64,000 nt of DNA from NCBI GenBank assembly GCA_977006965.1, contig OZ345365.1:372001-436000 (forward strand), read 5' to 3'. A program made the translations under genes and the position numbers. Shown piece by piece: positions 53,772-64,000 of the stretch (its first letter is position 1; each line of letters opens with the position of its first letter). Below the pieces are notes generated by a model. That model saw only the letters and a program-made list of their open reading frames with translations, was not told where the DNA came from and searched no databases. The stretch comes from Phymatolithon calcareum. Its lineage: Eukaryota; Rhodophyta; Florideophyceae; Hapalidiales.

Positions 53772-55430
53772 TTAAATTTTATTTTTGATTGCGCTTTGCT
53801 CCGAATTTGGGATGGGAGTACTTTGCTTCTCTGGGTCTGCGCTGCGATTTGACGGCTGGCCTCTCGATTCAGAGATTGATGTATTTGGCTCGACATGCTG
53901 AGAAGTCCCGTCTTCCCCATCTACCTCGAATATTGTATGAGCTGGTTCATCTTGCTTTGTTGCCTGATCTTCATCGATGGACTGTTGTCCCTCGGTTTCT
54001 CCATCTTCCTGGCCTGTTGGGTCGCTCTCCTTCCTCATTATTTGTTCGAAATTAGGGTTTATGAGGTGTCGTCGTGGGAATTGTTCGAGCTTTCGTATCT
54101 CATCAATTTCCATGGATCTGAGTCTCCGGTCGGCAATTCTCTCCAGGCCTTTGTACCACTCTTTTGCGACCTCATTTCACGCCGTGGACGCGCAGTATCT
54201 AGCGCGTGCCCTTGTCCTCGTCGCATGTTTCTGTAGTGAGAGCACCGACTCACCATGTAGGCTTCTTGTCTTGGGGTTTTCACATGCAGACCATGCCCGC
54301 TAACCGCATTAGGTTAACAATGGCGTCCCATTCTCTCGTTTCTATGAGTTTTTCCATTATCAACGAACCAATGAACGATATGTGGTAAACCGTTTACGTC
54401 TTCAGCATCCCTTACACAGCTTCCTCAATTTGCTCCCGCGGGGCTTTTGGAATTCTTCTGAAGAACAGTGAGACCAATCACAATTTCGGTCCCTTTCTTG
54501 GCATGCGATTTCCCATTTTATTTAGGAATGTTTCCAAGCGTTCTCTATCCGGCTCTTCAATCGGTTGCGTTGGACGGCTGCTTGCACTTCTTTCATTTCT
54601 CGTCTTCTGCAATTTTCTCATCTTATGTTAGAAGTCATCGAGTCGCTTTTATTTCCGGTTATAGCCTCCTTGTAAGGCTTAACTGGGGAAAATTCTGTGT
54701 TCTTGGTGAAGCCGTTGGAGTCCTTCTCGGGACTCGTCGGCTTACCTCTGGAATCTGGTTGTACAGATGATTCCTCTAGTGCTCCTGGAGCACCACGTCG
54801 GATCCTTCTGTTCTCTGCCGATAGAGTCCTCACTGTTGCTTCAGGGGCTTTGATCTTTCCCCCGGTATCAGCTAACTTGGATTCTGAGGTTGCCAATCTC
54901 GATTCCAGTACCGCCATCTGTGCTTTAAGCTCCTTTAGGACATCAGCTGTTGGGCATGTTCTCTCGCCTGGCGTGTTGCACTTGTTGCTACCCGCGGTAG
55001 TTGGATTGTGTTCTTCGTCGATGCGTCTTTCGGCTCGCTTTGAAATGCGCACCGTCGGTTCTGCAAGGACTGTCTTCCTTGGACTTTTCGGTGTACCTTG
55101 TTTTATGAACTCTTCGGCACAAGAGCCTAGTGGTGCTCGAGCGCTTCCCCCCGTGAGTTTGAGCGTTCCCTTTCTGCTGCAATCGCCACACTCCACGGAA
55201 TTTCAATGTTTCACGAAAAGCTGTCGTGATGGGTTTTCTCCTACCGTAATCGCTTTTCTTGACGTTTTTATCGGTTTGATGAAGCTGCTTCCATCCTGTA
55301 TGGGCTCCTTGCTATTTGTTTTGTCTCCAGTCCCAGGCTTGGTGCACGCCCTGGCTCGCGTGATTTCCCCAGTGGACCGGTGTGCCGTACTGGTCTGTTT
55401 CATAGAAATTTCAATTTTTTGATATTCCAA
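53772..55430 (-). pseudogene. L-B ORF1 protein, fragmented
   Basis: Reverse frames 55430-55203, 55196-54618 and 54113-53772. A Cys-rich start (MECGDCSRKG), Pro/Ser/Lys-rich linker, coiled coil (KELKAQMAVLESRLATSESKL in part), and an acidic C-terminal tail. Presumed RNA-binding chaperone of the LINE RNP (inference). Confidence 0.55.
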
Positions 55431-56424
55431 ACCCGTCGACGGTTGCGGGTGACTTCCGCGACGGCTTCTTCAAGTTTGCCACTGAAACATGGTTGCCACG
55501 TCGCGTTCTCCTTCGTTGGGATCATGGTTTGACGCCATGATCCTGCCCTCCCAAGGCGCGTAGCCTCGCGTGTGGGGTTTGGGGCGGGAGGAAGTGCTCG
55601 CTCGACCTAAACTTTGTTCCGGTCCCGAACGATCTGCTCAATGTGTTCAGCTTTCGACTCAAGAACTAATTGGAGTTTAACTTGATGGCAAGCGTTCTAT
55701 GTCTTCTTGAATTGAAGAGAAGGTACAGGGGTAACGACACTTTCGCGTGAGGTATAGGTCGTTTTTTCGACTTTTCCACATCCTCTGTGGCCCCCAGTAT
55801 CTTGTTTTTTGGTATTTCTTGATGTTTTTCTTAGCTGTCCGCACAGGAAGCAATTCACTTTCGCGTGGACAATATCTCACTCCACTTCTTGACGTTCCTT
55901 GTTCGCGATATCTGTTGTTGGGTCACATATCAGCGCATCGCGTCTTCTTATCAATCTCTGCACAAAGCGTCTTGCAAGGACGTCTCTTCTTCCCTTGGGT
56001 TGGAGGATTCAGGAAAGAGAAGCCTGTCTAAGCTTCTTTTTCCTGGTTTCCCAAGGATTTTCCCGAAGAACATAGATTCAACCTTCCTGACTTCCGAGGC
56101 CACCTTCGCGTTCCAAGGTGTGAGGTGAAGAGCATATTCCCATCTTGACTGCACAAGAGATTTGTACTGCCTAATCGCCCTCGCGGGGTGGACACCATTG
56201 GTAAACACGCAGAGCTGTCGGAGATACCCAAGTTCATTTTTGGATTTCTTGATCCTGTCTGCCAGTTTTGTTTCTGAAACTCCCTGTCCCGTTAGTGTTA
56301 CCCCGAGGTATTTTACCTCCCGAAGAGTCTTTATCCGCCGCCCTGAGAGCCGGAATCTATGACTTGCTGTATCCTTGGTCCAAAGAATTACGCTTTTCAT
56401 GGTGTTCCACACCATACCATTTCT

Positions 56425-57534
56425 CTATGCCCACTCCAAGGCTATATCAAGGATACGCTGGAGGCCTTCCACTGATTTTGCGGACAATTTCACGTCGTCT
56501 GCAAACATTTTGCAGGGCTCTTTTGTGACATTCTTCTGAATGGAGTTTAGAGCAACGGCAAACGTATCCATGAACATAATGTACAGGCACGGACTGAGAG
56601 CGGACCCCTGAGGGACGTCTCTGTCAATCGTGTACCACACGGAATCCTTGCCGTCTCTCGTCTGTATGAATGAGAGATCCAGAAAAGGAAGAACTATTTC
56701 GGCGATCTCTGGTTCCAGAACCTTCCTTATTCTCTCTGCAAGCTTATTCTTTGGTAAGGAGTCGTATGCAGCTTTAAGGTCTAAGACTGCCACGCAGCTG
56801 TGACCAGATTGTCAGAGTGCTTCAGCATGGAGAAGCGCCAACTCAGTGCCCTTTCGTTTCTGGAACCCTAGATGTGAGATTTGGAACTTGTATTTCCTTC
56901 TGATCATCTTGTCTAATGCCATTTCGATTATCTTCGTCATGTGGTTTAGGAGGGAGATTGGGCGGTAGCTCGTCGGCAATGCTGTATCTCCATCCTTGTA
57001 GATAGGTACAATTTCAGCTGTTCTCCAAGCCAAGGGTGTGATTTGCAAACGACCACAAGCTTCCCAAATCGCAGAAAGTACTCTTGTGCTTAGTACTAGG
57101 TCCACTTTCAAAATTTCGGTTTGTACTTTGTCCAGTCCACGGGCCTTACCAATTGGACTATCGCTGACAGCCGCTTCTATGTCGCTTCGGAAAATTCAAG
57201 GGGTAGCAAACGATTTAGTATCTCCGCGCCATCCTTCCTCGGAGCAACAGAGGCTTGAGAGGTCGGCAAGGAACAGTGCAGGTGGCAGCGTACTTCCTTG
57301 CTTGACATTTTCGGTCTTTAGCCTAGAGAGAGCTCTTGCCATTTCGGGCGTCTTCTCAAGGGCTGTTGCTGCTGGGAGTTCGTCCAGGTCATCCAGGAAT
57401 CGATTGTAGGACGCTTTTTTGGCGCCAATTACCTCTTTGCTCATTTTTTTCTTGAAATCCTTGTGAGCTAGAATATTGACCTCGCTCTTTGTTTTCCGAG
57501 CTCTTCCAAACAGCTTTGTTCGCTTTTCTGCCAT
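56425..57534 (-). pseudogene. L-A reverse transcriptase, reverse copy
   Basis: 57534-57196 is the pre-RT helix (NRFLDDLDELPAATALE). 57111-56812 has YRPISLLNHMTKIIEMALDK and ends at a TGA after LLHAEAL. 56793-56425 has VLDLKAAYDSLP, DVPQGSALSPCLYIMFMDTF and FADDVKLSAKS. The TGA at 56812-56814 is at the same codon as in the forward copy (63877-63879). Confidence 0.85.
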
Positions 57535-57825
57535 CCTCTAAGAGTGGTCGTCCAGAACGTGTTTCGAGCTCCTTCCATTGGAACTGTTTTCCTCCTAGGA
57601 TGGATAAAGATGCCCACAATAGATTCATAAATTGAATCCAGCTCCCTGGGGGACTGGAATGCATTTAAACGCATGATTTGTGTAGACGGGCTGTGGCGAT
57701 ATTCCGTTCGTACATTTCGACGAGCTCCGGGTCCGATCTGATCTTCGTAGATATAACCTCTTTGCGTCTTTGACTTGGTGCTGTTTTCGGAACACTCGTC
57801 ATCACAGGCCTGTGCTGGGGGATAT

Positions 57826-57975
57826 ATATATTGATTTATTTTAAAAGCTCCCAAAGCCTCAAATTGAGTAACAGGGCAGCTTCTCGCTGTTTTCGATACT
57901 CATCTCTCTACTCTCCTTCAAATATCTCCTTAATTCGAATTTCTCTCCCTGTGAGGGCCCAAGTAAGTCTTATCT
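57826..57975 (-). mobile_element. LINE L-F 3' end inside L-A
   Basis: GGGATATATATATTGATTTA, CAAATTGAGTAACAGGGCAG and CTCCTTAATTCGAATTTC, as at 46617 and 59750. It cuts the L-A endonuclease/RT interval. Confidence 0.75.
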
Positions 57976-58414
57976 TGGGTCAAAGTTAGGGTTGGTTACC
58001 CTCCCAGGGGCCGTTCGGTGATGTGACCGATCTCGGCGTCAGCGGCTTGCTGAGAAAGAAATCGATGTTGCTTTCGCCGTTGCACGTAATGCACGTGCTG
58101 CTCTTCCGTGATATGGAAACCATCCGTTTTTTCAGACCATTGCAGCAGAATGGTGCCCGTTTGGTTGGTTTTCATGTCCCATGTTTTATGCATTGCGTTC
58201 CAGTCCCACATAGCAATAGAAGGCTCCCTGCTAAAAGTCTGTAGCATCTCCAGGCACCTTTGTACCTCATTTCCCTTATTTCGTTGAGTGGACGCTGAAG
58301 ATGAGATATAACACACCGAAATTAGTATTTTTCCTACCGTCGCAATAATGATTTGGAAATCTTTCTCCGCCTTCTTGAATATTAGCCGAAATCCTACCGG
58401 ATCCGCCACAATCA

Positions 58415-58525
58415 ATCAAAATGAAAAAGTAAGCGAAGGATTGTAGCGCAACGAATAGTCTCTCGGGTGCAATAATAATTGACTACGGTAGCTTCAATGA
58501 AACAGAAATCCAGCCATCCTAGTTA
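58415..58525 (+). repeat. Short interspersed repeat R2, copy 2
   Basis: Matches 34050-34165; ends GAAACAGAAATCCAGCCATCC. It marks the 5' break of the reverse L-A copy. Confidence 0.65.
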
Positions 58526-58899
58526 TTTTCTTGGTTGGTTGGCTCTTCAGGCACTGCGTGTCGAGAAAACTCTACCAAACGCGGTAGAACAGGTCGGGCA
58601 CCTCAGGACGATTATTCCCGGTGCCTCGCTCGCAGAACCGGCCCTAGCGGCACAGAGGTAGTGCGGGCCGTACGCGTGAACTGCGTATTGAGCGGGTGGC
58701 GCTTCCCAGGCGTACTCGGTTACGGGGGGAGACAGTGTGTGAAGTAGGATGTGTGTACTTGTACTTGATTCCGACTTGCCGAGTTTAATGGGATCGGAAA
58801 CTATTCTAGCACATATAGTATCCATCTACCCGGGGGAGCCTCGAGATTGATTTGGCTTAGACTGTCGTCTATTGCAGACAGTGAACCGCACGCTAATCA
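58526..58899. other. No recognisable gene
   Basis: Unassigned spacer; short frames only. Confidence 0.35.
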
Positions 58900-59745
58900 A
58901 GACGTTTCGGTTCGCAACGTAAGCGTCCCGTTAGGTGCTAGCAATGTAACGTAAGCTTTGCAGATAGTCTCGAGAGCTGTGCTCGTTGTTCTGGACAACG
59001 AGCGCTTGTTTCGGTTTGGTCTTCTGTAGGCTATTGTCGGTCTGCAACCGACAATATTGATTGTCTTCTCGTCTTGAACGTCAATCACGGGTGATCGTTG
59101 CTTGACCGTTGACTGGCACATATAACCGATGGATGAACGATTCATATGTCGAGGAGCACTGTCTGCCTGGCTGACGATCGATGAGGGATGATAGGTACTT
59201 CTCGCAAGATCGAATCTGCGACACTGCGAGCCTGTTTGAGCTATCATCCTTCAGGAGTAAATTCAAAGGGCACGGCTCAGTAACTGCTTGGACTGTTTCC
59301 TCCTCCCACCTCTTTTGGAGCTCAATATCTAGGATATCCTTCACCTTCTTCACCTTTTCTCGATACCATTGTCGCGCTGCTGTGTCAATGGAAAGCCTGG
59401 AGCATCTCGCTGCCCGATACAGCACAGCATTGAGTTTTCGAGTGCGTCGTTCGTGACTTCCCAGGTCCTTTTTACCTTTCATCCAGTCTCCAAACATGTC
59501 AAACTCGCTCAGGAGGTGCATATCAGCAGCCTTTACCACTTCTACGGTTTTTGCTGTGCAAGACTCGTGTGAAAACACCTCCAGAACGGATCCTCCAATA
59601 AACGACACGTTTACGACGGCCTTTTCTGGATTTTCCATTCCCGCGAATAGCTCAGCGAAGATGGCCTTCTCGTTTGACCGCTGCAAACCTCGGAAATAAA
59701 GCGGAGTGAGCTGGTCAGCACAATGGATTTGTTGCTCGGGCCCTG
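58900..59745 (-). mobile_element. LINE L-A ORF1 C-terminal part
   Basis: The open reverse frame 59686-59081 aligns with 61740-62200: KAVVNVSFIGGSVLEV and EFDMFGDWMKGKKD, then ERRTRKLNAVLYRAARC. It is in a single frame here, which shows where the forward copy has its frameshifts. Confidence 0.75.
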
Positions 59746-59749
59746 ACAG

Positions 59750-59880
59750 GGAGAGAAATTCGAATTAAGGAGATATTAGAAGGAGAGTAGAGAGATGAGT
59801 ATCGAAAATAACAAGAAGTTGCCCTGTTACTCAATTTGAGGCTTGGGCGCTTTTAATATAAATCAACATATATCCCCCAT
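59750..59880 (+). mobile_element. LINE L-F 3' end
   Basis: GAATTAAGGAGATATTAGAA, GCCCTGTTACTCAATTTGAG and AAATCAACATATATCCCCC. Forward counterpart of 57826-57975. Confidence 0.75.
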
Positions 59881-60074
59881 GGATTGGTTGGGTCCTCATT
59901 ATATTTTTCCTTTTCAGTCTCTCTTTCAGGGTGAGGCAGCGTGCTGGATGAGGGAGATAAGGTTTGCATTGGTGAATAATGGTCAGACAAGAGCAATACG
60001 GTTCCGCAGCCCAGAGGAATATACATTACAAAGAAGACGTTCTGTGAAGTCCGGGCGATTTAAGATGACAGCCG

Positions 60075-62234
60075 GTGGATAACACACCACGCCAGCTCCT
60101 GGAAATCCCGACTGACGCTTACTCAATAGGGCAAGGGGGACCCGATAGGGCCACTCGAAGTGAAAAGCGAAAAGGAAAGGAGGGCGAACGGAGACGCGCG
60201 CGGAGACCAGGTCGCCGTAAAAAGCCCCCCGCGACGCTCATTTTGAGCGGCTCAGCGAGGAAGATGAGTCTGGACAAGCAGAGATCGGAGCACGATGCGT
60301 CGGACGTTGAGACAGATGAGCGAAAAGAAATGGAACTTATGACAAACGTGGCGAAAAATTCCAAAAATTCAAGGCAAGAAGCTCACGACGACGGCGGTGG
60401 GGAGCTCATGGACTCAGGCCCGAGCTCTGAATCACCCGCTCTAAGGTCGGGCCCTACGGAAACTTCGGTGCTCATAACTCCAGGAGACCACTTGGTCGAC
60501 AGCGAGTGGAGCTTATCCGCTAATATAAAGTGTGAACTTTCCTCCGGAAAGTGCGAGTGTATCATTTGCTCGTCACCGGCAAAGTGCATAGACCCCAGAT
60601 GCCGTCAAATGACCCCACCCAATGATGCTTGCCTGTTTTGTCTGGGTGAGCTACACATAAGCTGTGCAAGATTCGACCCGGTGACAGAAAAAGCGATTTG
60701 CGTTATCTGTGAAGAGAAAAGCAACACTGTCCGAGAGCTGTTTATGGAATCTCCAGTCCTCAGGACTCCCACAAGCAGCATAGATCACACACCAGTCAGG
60801 GTGAAAGACGATGTCCACTGCGACAAAATAGAAGAAACCACAAATGAAGAGAAGGATCTCTCCAGTCGTGATCGGCTATTGCCAGCGGGGAGGATAGAAG
60901 ATGCCGAAATCTCCATTGAGGGTGTGCAGAACACAGGGAAGAAAGACAAGCACCCACGAAGTGTAGTTGATGGGCCAGAAACGGTACGTCAAGCTTGGAA
61001 GAGGCGATTCAACAGTGTTCGCAAGAATGTCAAGTGCCCGAATTGCCCTGAACATATCCAGGCGCTCCCATCCCATTTCAATATCAGATCCTCAAAAGAA
61101 ACAGAATGCGTCAGCTGCCAGTGCTTAACTTGTATGGAAACACTATCTCCACTTGTGATGTCCCTTACAATCAAGCTGGCTGAGTGTGAGGACAAGCTGG
61201 AAAAAACGATTATGCAAGAGGAAGAGAACACCGAATCTGCAAGAGAAATGGGTACCATGAAATCAAAGTCGAAGCAGAAGGCACCAATGAAGCAGAATGC
61301 TATCAGCCACCGGGAATTCAACTCACTTAAGGAAGTGATGGATCAGATGGTGAAAAATGACAATAATGGAGGCACAGATGAGAGAGCTACGCAGGGAGTC
61401 CCCACAAGTCAAGAGTTCCGCCCGGCCTGCAGAGACGACTGTCAGATCATGGAAAGAGGTCTTAAAAACGGGACCAGCCTCGGGTGCACCAGTGCCGAAG
61501 AATATTTTGCCGAAGATACAAGCGAGAAAAACTGCCACGCCGGAGCAGCCCACGAATACAAGCACGGAGACCAGAAACGAACCTACCGAAAACCAAAAAG
61601 GACGCCCGAATAATGCAGCAGAACAGTTCCCCAGTCTCACGAAAGAGAAAATGACGCTAAAAGAGAGACTCAGGACGAAGAGCATGCTGAGAGCCCCCCA
61701 AACGAGGGACCCCGAAAACCTGGTGCCACTCTACTTTCGTGGATTGCAACGAATGCAGGAGTATGCTCTCATCAAAGAACTGCGATTGGGCCTGAAAAAT
61801 CCCCAAAAAGCCATAGTCAACCTGTCGTTCATTGGCAACTCAGTTGTTGAGATCTTAGCAGACAGATCATGTACCGCAGATACGCTGAAGGAGCTGAAAG
61901 CTGCGGGGATGGAACATCTCCAGAATTCAATATGTTTGGAGACTCCTTGAGGAAAGGAAAGATCGTGGACCAGATAGAGAGGCGAACCAGGAACCTACAT
62001 GCTGTGGTACTGCGCACGACACGATGCTTTAGGCTTCCAATGATTGATGCCGGTGCTCGACTTTGGTACAAAAGACAGGAAGAAAAAGGAAATGATCTCC
62101 TATTGGAAGAGCAGAACAGACGGTATGCGGAGGAAACAGAGCCCGCAATGCCCGTACCGTGCCCGTTGAGGATCAAGATGGGAACGTCCGAGCCTGCGCC
62201 CAACGGTGACGCAAGGAAGGAAAGTGATAACTAG
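60075..62234 (+). pseudogene. L-A ORF1 protein with PHD-like finger
   Basis: First frame 60075-61613 (512 residues). A basic N-terminus (residues 25-55) is followed by a C4HC3 finger at about 160-212: CIIC, CLFC, x4, H, x2, C, CVIC. A second Cys cluster lies near 315-350 (CPNCPEH, CVSCQCLTC), then an acidic coiled coil. Near 61350 the frame shifts (61357-61950, SWKEVLKTGP, VPLYFRGLQRM, KAIVNLSFIGNS) and near 61925 it shifts back (EFNMFGDS to 62234). PHD-type fingers in ORF1 are known in CR1-like LINEs; the role there is unproven. Confidence 0.7.
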
Positions 62235-63339
62235 AAGAAGCCTGCAAGTCGTCACTATAAACATAGGCGGCCCGGGAGAAGCAGGAGTCTATGCGGAGAA
62301 ACTTATAAGGGAGCACGGATGTGCAGTGGTGGGAGTCACGGAAACTCACTGTAAGGCAGAGGGGAAAGTTCGGACGAGCTATCCCCAAATTGGGGCTCCT
62401 CGCCCATGTGAGAACACATCGGATAAGCCACATGGAGGTGTGGCACTCAGATTCGACAGCTCGGTCGGCTGGCGAGTAATCTTCAAGAAAGCTGAGAGAA
62501 ACTTCCAGGTGATAATTGCGCAGGTTGGAAAGGTTTTCGTCTCTGTCTTCTATATATCACCCCCAGCCGCTCTTAGAGGTACGAATGAAAACGAAGTTCA
62601 ACGATGCTTGTCAATGCTGCAGTCGCACAGCAGAGGACCAGCCTTGGCGATGGGGGACTGGAATGCGCGCCACAAATTATGGGACAAGAAGACAAATGGA
62701 AGAGGCGCCTTCCTTTTGGGATGGTTGCAAAAACACAGATGGGAGACTCACTGCGGAATTGAAAACACGTGCATCACTTACAATGGAGCAAGTAATATCG
62801 ACTTTTTCCTAAGCAAGCAAATTGAACAGGGAAAAGTCTCATTGCCCCCAGGACCCTGGCTAGGAAATCTGCAACACAAGCCCGTAATGGTTCGAATCCC
62901 ATCAAGGCGGCAACTTCCGAGGACAAAAGAAGTTATTGTGACACGAGGGCATTCTGAGCCTGAGGTTGTCGATAACGTCCGCGTCGAGTATAACATTGTG
63001 CTCCCCGCACTCATCATGAGACTCAATGAGTGTAGGACGGAAAAGAACCTTAACGATGTTTACGACTCCATATTGAAAGCTCTACTCCGACTATGGCGCA
63101 AAAAAATCAATCTGGACAGAACGCAATCCTCCTTTTGGAATGAAGAGCTGGACGCAATGGCTAAGGAGCGTACAAGACTGTTTAGGAAAGCCCGACGGTC
63201 CGAAACTGAGGCAGATGTGGAGATACACAAGAAATTTAAGGCGAAAATGGAAAGGGCAGTGTGGGCTGCGAAAAATACGTCATACACCCGATTCCTCGAC
63301 GAGCTCGACGAGCTACCGGCGGCTACCGCAATTGAGTGA
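62206..63339 (+). pseudogene. L-A APE-type endonuclease domain (ORF2 start)
   Basis: Open for 377 residues. EEP motifs in order: VVTINIGG, VVGVTETHC, GGVALRFDS, AMGDWNARHKLWD, SNIDFFLS, LQHKPVMV. All usual catalytic positions (N, E, D, N, D, H) appear filled. A helical spacer leads to FLDELDELPAATAIE and TGA at 63337-63339, after which the same frame continues into RT. Confidence 0.85.
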
Positions 63340-64000
63340 CCATCGAAGATGGCAAGAGCTCTCACACGAAGATACAAGGAGAACATGAAGCAAGGTACGG
63401 AGCTCCCACCGAGCTCGTTCCTTGCTCACATTGCCAACGTATGCTCGGCAAAAAATAAATGGAGAGGCGACACCAGATAATTCAGCCCAGACTGGACGTT
63501 CCGGCATGACATAGAATCGGCAATTTTATCGAGTCCCAATGGAAAAGCCCCGGGACTGGACCAAGTGAAGAACGAGATGCTGAAGATAGACCCCAAACTG
63601 AGCACCAGACTGTTGTTCGCGTTATGGAAAGCCTGTGGCCGACTTCAAACGACCCCATTGGAGTGGAAAAGAACGAAAGTCGTCGCAATCTATAAGGGCG
63701 GAGTAACTAGCAAGCCGGAAAGCTACCGTCCCATCTCGCTGCTTAGCCATACCCGGAAAATCATCGAGATGGCATTGGACAAGCTGATACGACGAAACTA
63801 TAAATTTCATGTGTCTCAATTGGGATTCCAGAAAAACAAAGGGACAGAGCTTGCCCTTCTCCACGCAGAAGCTCTCTGACAGCAAGGTCACAGCTATGTC
63901 GCTATCTTGGACTTAAAGGCAGCATATGACTCTGTTCCAAGAGACGCGCTCGCAAGAAGATGACGAAGGGTCCTTGACCCAAGTATATCCGAGATGATTT
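63340..64000 (+). pseudogene. L-A reverse transcriptase, N-terminal half, window end
   Basis: Same frame as the endonuclease with further stops (TAA near 63478, TGA 63877-63879, TGA near 63961). NGKAPGLDQVKNEMLK, YRPISLLSHTRKIIEMALDK, LGFQKNKGTELALLHAEAL, then VAILDLKAAYDSVPR with the first catalytic Asp. The FADD box would lie beyond the window. Confidence 0.85.

Larger units (their letters stand above)
50397..55640 (-). mobile_element. LINE L-B, nearly full length
   Basis: About 5.2 kb on the - strand: ORF1 (55430-53772), endonuclease (53765-53118), RT (52457-51186), C-terminal region and 3' UTR with the L-B tail at 50397-50500. It has many stops and frameshifts and is inactive. It defines the family that supplied the 3' ends at 22511, 37855, 40962 and 48252. 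Confidence 0.85.
55641..58414 (-). mobile_element. LINE L-A, reverse copy
   Basis: Endonuclease part (58414-57996, with WDWNAMHKTWD), spacer, RT (57534-56425) and thumb/C-terminal part (56415-55951, VKYLGVTLTGQGVSE, WEYALHLTPWNAKV). It is interrupted at 57826-57975 by an L-F 3' end. Homologous to 62206-64000. Confidence 0.8.
59940..64000 (+). mobile_element. LINE L-A, long forward copy, cut by window end
   Basis: 5' leader (59940-60074; copy at 38815), ORF1 (60075-62234, two frameshifts), APE endonuclease plus RT in one frame from 62206 with four in-frame stops, running off the window. ORF1 and ORF2 overlap by 29 bp. Structure (PHD-bearing ORF1, APE, RT) fits a CR1/jockey-like group. Confidence 0.85.

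Overview
This is eukaryotic nuclear DNA dominated by transposable elements. The evidence is non-LTR retrotransposons with target-site duplications, a copia-type and a chromodomain gypsy-type LTR element, a tRNA-derived SINE, several TIR/MITE families, and host-type genes that are single open frames without visible introns. A TE-rich, intron-poor genome such as a florideophyte red alga would fit, but that is inference and no single gene proves the organism. Only about three genes look like ordinary intact genes: a 577-residue membrane protein (7644-9377, +) and two nearly identical copies of a bacterial-looking metzincin protease (13777-14955, - and 24293-25471, +).

Layout. 1-7 kb: a LINE tail, a TIR element (1877-2795), copy 1 of a DNA transposon flanked by CTAG (2843-4711), and an interspersed repeat. 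7-9.4 kb: the membrane protein, preceded by three identical-architecture palindromes. 10-12.4 kb: a second copy of the interspersed repeat carrying two MITEs whose empty sites are preserved in the first copy, then a Mutator-like transposase remnant. 13.3-25.9 kb: a large inverted duplication holding the protease genes and tandem promoter-like repeats. Its left arm was later hit by a SINE, and the SINE by copy 2 of the CTAG transposon. LINE debris lies between the arms.

26-34 kb: a pogo-like MITE, a second MITE, a broken AT-hook ORF with a large palindrome, and a complete copia-type insertion (28912-33859). The copia element has a whole gag, a damaged pol, a half-tRNA primer site, and a captured piece of histone H3 in antisense. 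34-36 kb: a frameshifted gene of about 38-residue tandem repeats. 37-50 kb: LINE fragments, several in inverted head-to-head arrangements, and a gypsy insertion (41289-44891) that lost RNase H and integrase but keeps an open RT-to-chromodomain frame. 50-64 kb: three long LINE copies, the last running off the window end.

My labels L-A to L-F denote LINE families as seen here: L-A (ORF1 with PHD finger, APE endonuclease, RT), L-B (3' tail of the type CTTCGGAAGTCTGTG), L-C/L-D/L-F (3' tail TTTTAAAATAAATCAACATA), L-E (divergent). They are not database names. The intact genes do not form a pathway together. The main interest is transposon biology: relative insertion order, internal deletion, host-gene capture and unusual target choice.
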